Source: Sipunculus nudus (Eukaryota; Annelida; Sipuncula; Golfingiida; Sipunculidae). Taken from it: DNA of 64,000 nucleotides. Made by a program: the position numbers and the translations under genes. The notes below the pieces were generated by a model. The model searched no databases. It saw only the letters and a list, made by a program, of their open reading frames with translations, and had not been told where the DNA came from. Positions 1-13,600 of the stretch are shown here, in pieces. Location of the stretch: the NCBI GenBank assembly GCA_026874595.1, contig CM049315.1, positions 18,871,664 through 18,935,663 on the forward strand. The letters run 5' to 3'. Every line of letters begins with the position of its first letter. Positions within the stretch are counted from its first letter, which is position 1.

Positions 1-1166
1 TTCATCAAAGTCCTGTTGGAGACAGGATGGAGCGTGTGGCCATGGACATATTAGGACCACTCAGGACCACGGAAAATGGAAATCAGTACATTTGTGTCAT
101 TTCAGATTACTTCACAAAGTGGGCGGAGGCGTATGCAATGCCAGACCATACCGCTCAAACCATCGCAGAAAGGTTAATGCATGAGTTCATCTTGAAATAT
201 GGTATACCACGTGTTTTGCACAGTGACCAGGGTCCTGATTTCCAGTCAAAGCTGATGAATCAGCTATGTAAGTTGCTGGAGAGCGATGCGATCGTGGAAC
301 GTGCAAATAGGACTTTACTGCAGATGTTGTCCTGTTTTGTCAATGACTACCAGGACAACTGGGATGATTTGTTACCATATGTGATGTCTGCGTATCGAGC
401 GACCGCCCAAGACAGTACCAAGTGCTCACCAGACTTGATGTTTCTGGGCAGAGAAAAGACAATGCCTATAGATTTGCTTATGGGAGGACCCCAAAAAGAC
501 CAGGTACCCCAGTGCCCAAACGAGTATGTGACCTGGGTGAAGGAGGCCACTATGCTCGCCCATGAGTATGCCCGGAAATATCTGAAGCAGGCAGCAGAGC
601 GGCAAAAACACAACTATGATGTTAATGCAATCTACCGGAAATTCCCAATTGGAAACTGGGTGTGGTACTATTACCCACCAAAGGGCAACCAGAAACTTGG
701 CAGAGGTTGGACGGGCCCATATCTTGTGACTGAAGAGGTGACTGATGTCAATCTTCGTATTCAAGAGGCCCCAGATAAACCTAGTAAGGTTGTTCATATG
801 GATCAATTGAAGTCTTACCTGGGAGATCCACCCCGTGAAAGCTGGATCCGGACGGAGGCTCCTGACCAGGAGAGCGACGAGGATGCGTTGTTAGGAGATT
901 CGTTGGTGGGTCAAGAGGAGCCAGGGGTTAGTGATGACCAGCAGAGTGAACCTTGTAGAGAGGATGATGCGGAGGAAGGGAAGCCCCGAACCAGGAGTGA
1001 CCTGGACAATCGAGAAGTTAAAACTCCTCCACAGCCCTTCTCGTACATCGGCGAGGACACAGACAATGAAAATATGGGCGATGATACAGTGCACGCGGAG
1101 GCCGATGATGTTCAGTTAGGCCGGGGTATGCGTGTCAAGAAGCCAGTTGACAGACTTAACTTGTAA
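1..1166 (+). pseudogene. Ty3/Gypsy retrotransposon integrase, 3' part of pol, internally deleted
   Basis: The frame is open from the left edge (about base 3), with the first in-frame ATG at 27 and stop TAA at 1164-1166. Counting from that ATG, the retroviral-type integrase core is visible: first catalytic Asp in MDILGPL (D7), second in HSDQGPDF (D67), and the Glu in VERANRTL (E91). A GPY/F-type C-terminal module follows (GRGWTGPYLV, about residue 230), then an acidic low-complexity tail. The second Asp and the Glu are separated by only 23 residues, whereas the DDE family has about 35, so roughly 12 residues are missing in frame between LLE and SDAIVER. That should destroy the active site. The N-terminal HHCC zinc finger, RT and RNase H lie outside the window. 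Family assignment is firm; non-function is inferred. Confidence 0.9.
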
Positions 1167-1638
1167 GAGAGAGGCAAGGGACTTATTAAACGGCTAAATG
1201 ACCAACAGACACTTTCAAAGAGACGGGGAAGTTGGAGTTATGGTGACCAGACTCATAAATTTGGTAAATCGGTTGACATGGTAGAGCCGCCAAGGGTACC
1301 AGTCTTACTTAATAGGTATGCCCTTGGGCAAAGAAATGTGCCATTAAAGAACTACCTAGTTATTAGGGAAATAAAGGTTAGCCAGAGATGTTCCTCAGTC
1401 CAATTGATCGAAGTTCTGTTAAGTTTAGCTCAAATCATTTGTAGTACTTGCCGGATCAATTAGTAGCTATAGACCGGTTGAGAAAGGAAAATGACATAGT
1501 TTTCGGCCAGATTATCATTCGTAAGAACTCACCGAAGTTGTGGGTGTTCTAATGTTTTATTTAATTCTATTTAGAGTTTGATTTAGTGTATTTGTTTTGG
1601 ACCAAACCGCAGGCGGTCTTGGTCTAAGAGGGGAGGAA
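1167..1638 (+). other. Gypsy element 3' untranslated region ending in a polypurine tract
   Basis: There is no convincing ORF between the pol stop and the putative LTR. It ends with the purine run AGAGGGGAGGAA at 1627-1638, directly before TGTGGCAAAC. This is the position and composition expected of the polypurine tract that primes plus-strand synthesis in LTR elements. Confidence 0.55.
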
Positions 1639-2224
1639 TGTGGCAAACCCCCCTTGGTAGTCGGCCAAGTTTTTATGGTAACAGTTTAGTTTTTACGGTA
1701 CTGAACTAGTTTTAGGAGAGAAGCGGCTGGGATCCAGGCACGAAGATATAGCCAGTATCAGACAGGGAGAAAACCGTGAACAGAACTAAGAAAAAAGTGT
1801 GTCCCAGCCTGGTGAACTATACATCTGTGAAGGTTAGGTATTGTGAAAGTATTTTATACACAGTACGGGCCGTGACATTGCGAGGAACCTCAACATTGGC
1901 TTGATTTAATATCTCCGCCCACCGCTTTATGATCATGGCGGACAATCGGCCCCTGGAGCAGGTGATACGGGGACCCGTGGATTGAAAGTACAATTGTGTG
2001 TTATTAATCATACTGAGTCTGGTATAACTGTAATTTGTTATGATTTATTGTCAATAATTATTCTAATCAAGCTACTGTCTACGTGTCTACTTTCGTTGGA
2101 ATCGAAGTGACCGCTGCACAGAACAGTTATGAACTTTTGCCCTGTTTGTCATCTAAAATACCGTTAGTCGTTACCCCCGAAGTCCGAACCCGCATAGCGC
2201 TGGGAAGTGAAACCCCGGTTCGCT

Positions 2225-2227
<3 letters not shown>
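1639..2227 (+). repeat. Probable 3' LTR of the Gypsy element (589 bp)
   Basis: The block starts TGTGGCAAAC immediately after the polypurine tract and ends in CTACA at 2227, where a TA microsatellite begins. TG...CA ends and a length near 600 bp fit Gypsy LTRs. The 5' LTR is outside the window, so identity and target duplication cannot be checked; the right border is the less certain one. Confidence 0.5.
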
Positions 2228-2255
<28 letters not shown>

Positions 2256-3254
2256 TAGAAAGAGAGAGATTAATAATTAATTTTTGTAGTGCCTGTTAAT
2301 AAAACTTGAGACGATTTGCTTAAAATACATCACGACAATTGAAATCTGGTTTGCTATCCTTTCATATACATTTGTTAACGAATTTACAGGACAAAGCAAC
2401 CAGAGTCAGGGCCCAGCAGTGGCATCGTTGGGGATGCGGCCGAAATGGTTGCCCGCTGGCGGCTGATACGGTGTATTTGAGGCCAGCAGCCAATATTGTC
2501 GGCGGCCGGCCGGAATTGACCTAATTCTAACTGTTCAGTCTGTTGTGCCAGATCTACACCCTTTGTGCAGGTATACTTGTATAATTGATGACCTAGCTGG
2601 CCCAGCCATGTAGCAAACACAACTTAATTCTAAATTTAAAGTAAACACACTGTTCACTAATAGTGTTCTCTAATTGTATCCTGAGTTTTTTATTTGATTT
2701 ATTTCAGAAATCTAGCACATGATAAAATATACATAAAAAATAAGTAAAAGACAATGCATTGTACTTTAATTTGAGAGGGACTTAATTTATAAATAGTCCT
2801 TACATGTATTATATTTTTTGTTTGCCAAGTCAGTCAGGGCATCTCCTGATTGACACGGTTTGTGGCTCTGCGCTGCACACAGCCCCACGCACTGTGTTTA
2901 TGTTGACACCTGCCATCGCGCCCAGTCCACTGTTTTCAACACTTGTTTACAGGAGTAAGCAAACGGTTTCAAGGCAATGTTTTGGCAGGTACAGATTTAT
3001 TTTAAAGTGAAGAAAATGTTTTTTGTGTTAACTCAACATGCTTTATATGCGATTGGGCCCCTTTAACTGAGCAAGACTAAGGACTGTACCAAAGTAGAAG
3101 TTCAATCAAAGACTTTGACAAAGTTAATTTGTGACGCTTTCATGCTGAAGAATAAACACATGAATACATGACTCAAACCTGACTAAAGTTATCAACAACA
3201 GCATCAGTCACCATGACCATGCACACCGGCAGTATCACGGTTTATCCATCTGTA
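2228..3254. other. Intergenic, no gene seen
   Basis: A (TA)n run at 2228-2254 abuts the LTR. A short GC-rich patch lies at about 2410-2520. No ORF with family resemblance or repeat structure was recognised. Confidence 0.5.
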
Positions 3255-3540
3255 GAACATTCGTGCATGTTCCAGGGGGAATTCCGCGGGAAGTCCAAAC
3301 TTAAATTCAGATTTTTTGAAGAATTATTTCTTGCTTTTTTTCACCGTTTCTCCAGCGAAATTATGATTATTTGATTGAAAAACAAATAAAATTTTGAGAT
3401 AAACGTAAAAAATAATCATAGGAGCACCATACATACCGTTTTCATTGCCAATTGTCACATCAAAAAACACGCGTGGGTTTCCTTCGGCTGCCATTTTCAG
3501 ATTCAGAACGAGGCTGGGAAGTCCCCTAAATATATAAATA
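3255..3540 (+). promoter_or_regulatory. Promoter region of the ZFAND2-type gene: TATA box, HSE-like and kappaB-like sites
   Basis: TATATAAATA at 3531-3540 lies 112 bases before the start codon at 3652, so transcription probably starts near 3560-3570. Further upstream are GAACATTC at 3255-3262, a two-unit heat-shock element (GAAnnTTC), and GGGGAATTCC at 3276-3285, which fits the NF-kappaB consensus. Vertebrate ZFAND2A is a heat- and arsenite-induced gene, so an HSE would make sense. The sites themselves are only sequence matches. Confidence 0.45.
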
Positions 3541-3651
3541 GCATCTTTGTTTGCGTCATCATCACAAGAAGAGGGGTTTCTCGAGGAGCCAGACGTTCAC
3601 AGTAATAGCTCCTGTTTGGGTTTTCTACGTGTCAAAGCATTTTAGAAGAAA

Positions 3652-6600
3652 ATGGAATTTCCAGAGCTGGGAAAACATTGCTCCGAAGTAACATGTAAAC
3701 AACTAGGTAAATCTTTATAATTATGCTCTAAGTTTCAGCTTATACAGAAAACACGGACAAATGTCATCGTTATTTTCTTATATTATCGTCCACTGGTGAA
3801 AATGACAGGGCAATTTGACATTTGTTCTCCAGCTAATATTAGCAAAGTCATTGCTATTATTTCATTATTCATGGTCTGTCCTGCAGCTATATTATATGAT
3901 CATATTGAATGGGATATACGTTTCACTTCTGCTCATCATATTTCATAATTTTGTTTTTGATAGAACGGTCTAAAAAATATTTTACTGAGCTATTATTTCA
4001 ACCTTTGCCTTTTGCCAGTTTTGGCATTCACGGACATAATACAGCGTTGTTGTAGTTTTACTTTGTATCGGTACCACATTAACTTTTCTTTTAGGGCTCA
4101 TTAATTAAAAACTATATTGGCTCTCAGAAACCTTCACTTGAATCAAAAGTAGTGTTACCAAACAGGGCTGAAAGAAGTACCCAGGTATTTAGTCAAAGAG
4201 AAATTCTGAGTATTCAAGTCTGAAATAAAGACTTGAGTTCTCATACTGTATTCTTTGTGTAGGCTGTATGCACTTTCACATATTTAACCAGTTATTCTCA
4301 CTTATTCTTGAAAATATAAATTGTCATTTTTTTTCAGATTTCTTGCCAATGAAATGTGATGCCTGCAGCAAAATCTTTTGGTGAGTCTTTTTATTGGTAA
4401 CCATAAAATATCAGTTAAAATGTTTTTTAGAAATCTTTAAATCCTGATACTGTATTTTTTTATACCAATATATATACATTCAAGGATGTTCCTCTTTTAT
4501 TTAACCTATATCTCAAATAAATTGGTAATCTACGTATTCTCTAATTGCCGAATCCACAACTGTGATTATTAAGATCATGTTGATCAAAAGCAACAGAGTG
4601 AATCAGAATAAAGCATCTTTGGATGAGACAACATATTCTTATATATTTTTAGCTTGTTTTCTACAGAGACTTCATTGGAGTTCCCATTAATTTGAATTGT
4701 TGAAGCACTATATTAGATCATTCTTAACATTTTCCAGAAGATTCATCATGTAATTCATTGAAATCTTGAATTTCTTTGAAATCATCATGGCAATGTCTGC
4801 ATTTTTCCCTTTTCTAATACTTTTAGTTTCAAGATATAGCTCAATATATTTATGTTCTTTTTTTAGTAAACTACACATTTTATATGGCCAGCACCACTGT
4901 TCAGAATCTTACAAAAAGGTAAGCATTTATACCTGATCTGTATATATCCAAAATGTTTTAAATATGCATCCTTTAGATGGGTCATATTATGGGATGGGCA
5001 TTATGCATTGTCTCTCCACAGGATGTCCATTAACTATATTTTTGTCCATTGCGCATACCATGGCACTTCTATAATTTACCAGAAATATGATGTAAGTCAC
5101 TATGCTTGTTTTCCACCATAGTATCTCACCTGAGTATGATACTCAGCAGACTTTGTGCATGTTTAATAAGGTCACTCAGAGGTTATGGGACCTCTTTGTG
5201 GTGTTGCTTACTTGCTATGATTACTCCCCAGGAGATAAGGTAGATTATAAAGATTTAGCATTCGGTGCATATGTTATACATTTATCATTGCAAGATGCTT
5301 TTGGTTGTTCTCTCAGATGATATCAAAGATATTTATTCTAGTTACACACAATGAATAACGCCAATCAGTTTGTATTATTCCAAGGTATTGATTTTTGCTG
5401 AAGATTTTAAACTTATGGGTTTTAAATTACCAGAAAAGAAAACATACTGTTTTGTCAGCAAATTTTAATAAGGTCATCAGTTTTTAAGACCATGCTCCAA
5501 ATTGTTTTGATATACTGTAGAGTGTAGACCCACCTATTAATAAAAAGGTAGAAACATAGATATCATTAATTCATTCTTCTTTGCTTTGTACAATAATATT
5601 GTATACAATTCCTGAAGATTGTTGAATTAAACTACAGAGCTTTATTGCCACAACATATCAGCTGTTTCTATCATGTTTCTTTATCATACCCTTTCAATTT
5701 CAGTGTTGGTTGATTATAAACTGCCTTTCAATAATTATCTTACTGGATAAATCTGAGTCATATTCAACTTGGAACAGTTTTATGTAACAGAAGAGTGAGA
5801 AGACCAATGCGTGTTGCCCTGTTATCATGCTTAGAATGTCATTATGCCTTTTACTTAATATTTTCATAAAAAAATAAATTATTCTGATTGAATCAATTAT
5901 TTTAATGAAAATTACTTAGTGCCATCAGTAATCTTAAGACCACCAGCTATTGTGAATAGGTTTGTAATAAGAAAATATAATAAGTGACATATCATGGAAC
6001 AGCTGGGTTATTTGTTACTTTGTATTACATGATAGTCAGATGCCTTTGGTAGTTGTTACTCTGTTATTTTGTATTGTAGGATAATCAGGTGCCTGTATGT
6101 CCGCTGTGTAACAGACCAATTCCTGTAGCAAAAGGAGAGCCTCCAGACCTGAAGGTTGGTCAGCACATAGACAATGATTGTCAGTCTGATCCAGCCAAAG
6201 AACGCAGAAAGGTATGATTTGTGTGTTCAAAGCAGCAAATACATTAGATTTTCATTTATGCAAACACCTTTTATCAGAAAAGTCATTATTCAGATATTGA
6301 AAACTAAGAACTGAAAATTTGATTGTCCAAAATCTGAACAGTGAAAATATTCTGAAAAATTAGATAAAAGATCATCTGATTATAAATATACAGAGATTTA
6401 TGGGGATAAATAATGCTGATTTCCCAGTTTTTAATGTGTTAAATATAATAATTAAATATAATAAAAAATAACAAAAATGTTGGCAGCTTAATTAATTTGT
6501 GTCATTCAGTATCAGATTATTTACAGTATTTGGATACAGTAAATTCTGATGCACACTCTTGCTAAATTGTTTATCGGAACAAAAATGTCCCCAAAGCTTT

Positions 6601-9600
6601 TTATAAAAATGACACTCGACTGTATAGCTTATGATTGAAGACAATGCTTTATTGAAGGGGCAAGATCCAAACTTGAATGAGTGCATTCCTCCAGCAGAGC
6701 TGAACAATCCTATTGGCTGCTGGATCATCATCTAAAATTGATTGAGTCTTTCCTTTCCCCATGTCCCACTCAATGTGAGCAATATCCTATATCCATTTGC
6801 CCCCTATTGATTGATTCCCTACCATGAAGACTTAGGTCTGGTATCTTTGCCAACACTTTATAAAGGCCACATTTATGAAGATTGGAAATCAATAAAAATA
6901 GTATAAAACTACAGCTTAAGTATGAAAAACTTTAAAAAAATTGACAAATATTTTTTTTATTAAAAAAGCCTGAAATGTTTAATAGTTAACACACTTCTGC
7001 AAAATTGTAAAAAAAATATTCCTGGATCGAGGGAATTTTTATGTTGTTTATATTTTTCAGATTTACACAAATCGCTGTTCCAAGAAGGGATGCAAGACAA
7101 AAGAGCTTATTCCTTTTAAATGTGATTCCTGTCACATGAACTACTGTATAAAACATCGACTTTCTGAGGACCATGAGTGTCGTGGCTTCCAGGGTAGTGG
7201 AAGGGGCATCAGCCATGCAGGGTAGGATCATTTTAATTTAACTATTTTTTGTGGTGTATATAACATTAATAATATCTTAAGACTCTTGCTATGTTTATTG
7301 TGAAGATTGATATGAAAGTATTCAAAAATGAGATTATAGTTTTATTTTTAAATATAAATTAAAGCCATAAACCAGGTACTTATGATCATTATTTAATTTT
7401 GTGAAATTTGTTTATCCTAGATTCTCAACAATTTTATATGACTGAAACTGAATAAATACTCATGATACTCATGATTTACATAATAAAACTGACAAAATGG
7501 TGTATACTTGCAGAACAGGCCAAGTAAAAACTTGTGTGATAGCAAGCCATTTCCAAATGTTAATAAAATAAATGACATCAATCCTCATCCCTATATCCCA
7601 GGATTTTATCCAAATCTTAGATAAATTCAGTTAAACACCATCATCTCATAATATAGCTTATATTACCACACAAAACTAGCATTTGTCTACCCCCTCTTCC
7701 AAATCATATTTTGTGATCATATATAACAGCTGAGCACCATGACCCATGAGTCCCTTATTAAATTACATTATGTTATGCATGTACAATATATGCATACAAA
7801 TATGAGGTCATATAAGATATAAATATACATATATATAAAAGATATATATGCATGTTTGTTTATGTTACAGTGCTGCAGCAGTATCCAGAGCTGGACGGTC
7901 GCAGCCCAGCACCAGCAGTAAGCCTGCAGCCAGACCACAGCAAACTACATTATCATCGATGGGCAGAGACTTAGACAGGTAAATATGACAAGTCTTGCTA
8001 ATATTATTCTATACATATTAAGTGTATTTGATCAAACTTCTTATAAAGCACCATCCGTCCTTGCCATGGATCATGGGGCACTTTTTATACACCTGTCCTA
8101 GACAGAACATATTATGGTTTACCCACTATTAGAGTTGCCATATTTACTTTCCTGTGCTTAGATGGACTTTGATGAAACTGCATAATGACCTACTGATAGG
8201 TTTTCTCACCTGAGTTTGATTATAGGCAGAATCCACACATTTAATGAAGAAAGGGGTCACCAGGCTACTTTTTGGTGTCACCACAATAACATACTAGGAA
8301 TATGTTGGGTTTTGCTGAAATTCAACAGAGAAAGTAATAACCGATTAAATATCTTGCCTAGGCATGGTTTCTGGAATAATCCATGCATGTTTAATGAGGT
8401 CATAGGTCACATCTTTGGTGAAACTGTAAAGACTTGCCAAAAATCTTATCCATTTAAATAAAACTTCATTATGAATAATAAACTTTTAAATGAATTATTA
8501 TTATTAACAAAAATAGTTTTCACCCAACTTAAATTCTCAGCAAAACCTACACATATGTAATGAGGTCAGAGGTCACTAGACATACCACCTGCATATTATG
8601 CACCCTTGCAGTGGTCTTGTTGTTTCATGTATTTGATTTGTATGAGAGTTTCACTCCATTTGATATTGTGTTTCAGGTTGTAAAATATACATAAAATTAC
8701 AAGTGGATGGGATGTTTATTTACTTCACAAATGTTCGGTCCAAATGTCCCTAATAGTAATATTGCAAAACAAAATTAATAAAAATGTTGATTTGTCAGCA
8801 CCATTTTCTTAACTAATTGTAATCATAAGAAAATTAATATAAATTTAGCAGGTATAATCATTATTCATATGTTAATTTTAGAACATTGTATTTTGGATGA
8901 TGATTGAAATTTTAACTATATCTAGGTATATCCTGCGCATGTTCACTCGAACTTTGCCATATAGCCTTGATTAACTGTAATGTTATTTTTTTTCTTTAGA
9001 GAAAGAAGGGAGAGGTCACAGGGATCCACCACTAGATCAACAGGGAATAACTTCAACGCAGGAATGGTAAGTCATCACAAGATACAGGATGGTATCACAT
9101 ATTTGCATGATACCTTCACCAATAAAAATCCGGATGAGGTTTTTTAATTGTCATTCTTTGTGGTGCGTGATGGCATAAGGGATATGGTGCTGGACTTGTA
9201 ACCCACAAGATTGTGGATTCACTTCCCATTCTGACCATCATCTACACTAAGACTATTAGCCAAAATCTTTACTGCATGGGTGTGATATCTCAATCCAGGA
9301 GTGTAGGGGTACTGTTCATGGGTGGCAGGCAAATGCAGAATGAATAACCTTCAGCGAATGATGAGGCTGCTTGGGCTGTATGGTCCCAAGGGACCCAAGA
9401 AAAACTACAAGAATGAACATGCCCTAAAGTCAAGGAAGGCAAAGTGTAAAGTCGAATGAGAGTAACATCATTGGTGCATGATGTCAGACAATAAAACCCC
9501 ACCTTAACCTTAATTTTTGTATTGAATATTAAGTAGGACCTGTGTAGTGCTGTTTACTAAATTCATGAAGAAACTGCAAACCCTGGAACTCTTATCATAA

Positions 9601-10563
9601 TCAGTGTTCTATTTATACCTTAAGGTGTGTCATGCAGTAACAGACAGTGTCATCCTGAGCATTATTATCCCAGGTGCTTTCCAGGAGACAATGTTTTTTC
9701 TTGAAATGCCAGAAGTCTCTAGTCTAAGTGCCACAACCATGAAATCCATCTGCTGATTTTGTTGGCTGTATAAAAAGAAATGTATCATTAAATGTACTGC
9801 AGCAAGATTTTGTTTATACCTTAATATTATTGACAAAGAGACAGTTAATGGTTTAAGATTGACATGCTGTGGCTAATTTGTGTTAACATGACTTGCAGGT
9901 ATTTTTGAATACTGCTGTTGTCCCAGAAATACTTTCAGTGTGTCTTCTGCATTTATAATTGATTGATATCTGAAAATAAAAACTGAAAATCTGAATTTAT
10001 TATTCCATGAAAATATCTCTAATACTTAAGCACAATATTTACTATTAGATGTGTATATGTTTTGAAATATTTATTATTTTTTGCTTTATTAACAGATACA
10101 TTCAGTATTCATCCACAGTGTTTGTTACCAATAAATAAAGTTACATATGAGAGAAGTATGGCTTAGTTTGCAATACCACTTCTCAAACCATCTGTCAGCC
10201 TTCAGCCTCACTGAATTTTAATCTGAGATATTTTTTTTTTCTTCAACAGTTTTCACTATGTTATCATACTGATAGTATTTTTGTCTTTTTAGACTGAAGA
10301 TGAAGCACTTGCCATGGCAATGGCAGCTTCCATGTCTGACCAAAGTTCCAAGTCCTCATCTCCAGAGGATGAAAGGTAATATAACATTAACTGGCAAAGG
10401 TTACCTTAAGATAAAAGAAATAATGTTAATATTGATAACACCTTGAAGAAAAAAATACTGTCACTTAAATATGCAGGGGATGACAACAATAGTCTTCTCA
10501 AAGATAAATTAGTTACTGTATTTAAATATTTTCAAGATTCAGTGAGATGCACATATATTTATA

Positions 10564-10604
<41 letters not shown>

Positions 10605-13600
10605 CAGATGGAATAACTTAATAAATTATTACCACACAAGCTTTCCAAGCACACAGGCTTCTTTGTCAGGTGGCAAGTCTTGTTTGATAAAAAAAAATTA
10701 GTCTATCTAGATAATGCAAAATATTTATTATCATTGTTCATTTAGATGTTATGTTTTCTATGCTGATTTCTGATATATTGCTAGTGATTGTATGCCATGC
10801 AGCCAATATTAGTGTCTGAAGAATGTCATTGTTTTGCCTACAGGAGGCGCCAGCAGGAACAAGAAGACCTTGCCCTTGCAAGAGCTCTTGCTGAAAGTGA
10901 GCAGCAGTCCAGGAGACCCCGCAACCAGCAGGTAATTGAATGTTCCCATGTATACTCTAAAACGTTCCTTCATCCTCCATGTTGAATGTGGATTGACCAA
11001 TGTATTCTCAGCTGTAAACTGTCATCCATTGATATTTGTATTTATCACTTCAAAACCATAAGCTCCTGCATGCAGCCAAGAAATCCCTCTCTGTAAAGTA
11101 AATCTGTTGGGATCCCAAATTACCCATGTGCAACTATGGTCTGCCAGATTTGTTAATTCTGCACTTACATCATGCCATTTGTATAAAGCAACTTCAGTAG
11201 TCTTGCTTGTGCATGTGTATGTCATGGCCTTGTATGCTGCTGCTTAATTCTTCAGCTTTAAACACATTAAAAGAACTGGATATGATAGTCTCAGTTATAT
11301 CATTCACTTCCTGTATTTTCATTTTAACTCTTTTATGTGCTAAAATTATTATAACCTTTTCAGTTTCTTTGTTCTGTTTTCCTATCAGGAACACAAAGGG
11401 TTATGAATTACTGTTTATTTTTGTAACAGGCCTGTTATTGGGAACAACTTGAATACCTAGGATTAATGTAGCTCAAAGAAGGTGGATCAGAAGAAAAATA
11501 TTATGTTTGAAAAAAAAAATTTATATCTTCAAGGACAAAAGAAGAAGGAAGAATTTCTGACTTGACAGCCTTGTATCAGCTGTATATTGTTTCCTTAGAA
11601 ATTGTTACTTGGATATGTAAAACCCGGGATGGAAAGGATGAAATTGTGATAAAAGTTCTCAAGTGGAAAGTATGAATAGAAGTTCTGAAGAATTCTTTCA
11701 AACATGGTTTGAAAACAAAATTGTCTTCATTACAACTAGAGTATATCAATCAACTCGATGCTTTAATGGAAGATACTAAAAGAAATTCCAAAGAAAATTT
11801 TTTTTCAACACAAGGAAACTGGAAAATATTTTTTCAGTTTACCAGTATGAGTAAATAAGCAAAACACCCATGCAGAGGCCATAACCAGAAATTTTGGAAA
11901 AAAATGTTAACACCACCGGATGTCCAAAGAGCAGTAGATTTTCAGAACTGACACTCAAGGATGTAAAAATATGATGTTGAGCAAAGTGATTTACTATGAA
12001 AACAGCATGTTTTGATGATTGTTATATTTGTGTCATTGTTACCATATAAAGAATTTTGGTGTATTTTTGTTGCAGCCAGCAGTATGGAATACATAATAAT
12101 GTTTTAACATTGTTTCATTAAAATGATGTTTTGTATGCATATTTTGCTGTAATAAAACTACTATATTTGGTTATTCAGCTGAACATTTATCACATACAGC
12201 ATCTTCATATTGTGACGGATTTAAAAAAATAATACAAGGTGCTCAGTTTGCATAAAAATATTAATCTTTTCATTTTAATTAACACCATGGAAATTGCAGG
12301 GGAAACATATATGATGATTTTAGCCAAGTATGTATTATATTATGTTTTTAGTCTCATCCAAAAATAAATGTGTGTGTTTTATCATTATTTATAAATGTTA
12401 TGTCATTGTAATAAATGTATTTTCTGTATGTGTATGATTGTCTCAGTTATCTAAATGAACACATCCATGATCAAAATAATCACCAACCGTTCTTTAAAAA
12501 TTCGAGTATTGATCATTATAGACATTTCCATAAAGAAGAAAGTAAATTATAAAATATAAAAAGTGTTATATATACTTCTCACCTGGCCACCTGTTCTGCT
12601 GTTCATCATGCAAGTAAATCAATTTTGTTTTCTAATCTGAACTTTTAAAAGATTAATATTTATTAAATTATACAATTCCTTATATCAAAAGAATTTGAAA
12701 AAAAAACTAAAACGCTCAAAACCAAAGACATAAGAAATTAAAAGTAAACCTGTTTGGCCATACTTTTTCTCATCATACAAAATATATAGCCTTGTGACTC
12801 AAATTCCCCTCCACTTATGTTCTTTACTCAGCATGATGAGATCATCTGTAGATCTCAAAAGTATTACAAGACCAGCAGACTGTATGTTTTGTATGTTCAC
12901 ACATGAAAGAATATTGAATCCCTACTGTAAAAAAATTCATGGTTGGGCCCCCATCCAGGTTGAGCGCTCTGCAGGCTTAATGGAAAGGCTGCGCCCCACA
13001 TCTGTGTTCCACTCACAAACAAATGTGCCTTTCAGGGGTTCCTCGGTGGGATTACCCAGAAAAGGGAAAAATAAAAACAACCAGGGCCAGCAGATGCAGT
13101 AGTCCTCATGCCTGGTTAACACCCGGATATTAAATGAAAGGAAGTTGGTGTTACTACTGCCCTGTCATGTTGTAGGAAACCAGATTGGAATTCTGTAGAT
13201 GTACATACTAAGTTAAGCTAGCATTCAAAATTGAATTGGTTACCTCCAACAACAACAAAATTTTTCAAACTTAACAGAACATCCATCAGCATGTATCTAC
13301 ACCAGCAACATATTTTAAATAGACAACCTCACATTTTTAATTCCTTGTCTCATGACTCATCTATCTTAATTGTACCAAATTCCATCACCAGATGCCAGCA
13401 CTGGTGATGGCTGCTTGTTAGTGGTTCTAAGGCACGTACAAATTTTCCCGCATCCCCCCCCCCCCCCCTGAAATGCAAGTCACGTCTGAACACAGTCAGT
13501 AATATTTGCCTCATGGCTCCCATCTCCACAAATTTTCATAAAAATCCATCCGTGAATTTAGTAGGTTTCTTGAATTATAAAAAAACAAGCAGCATTATAA

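Noticed and set aside
9160-9235. Functional tRNA gene
   Set aside because: The A- and B-box-like motifs are diverged, the stems do not close cleanly and a 260-bp body follows, so it is better read as a SINE head.
12794-13122. Possible captured exon on either strand (102 and 61 codons)
   Set aside because: The sequence is somewhat gene-like in composition, but no splice-bounded frame or family match could be supported.
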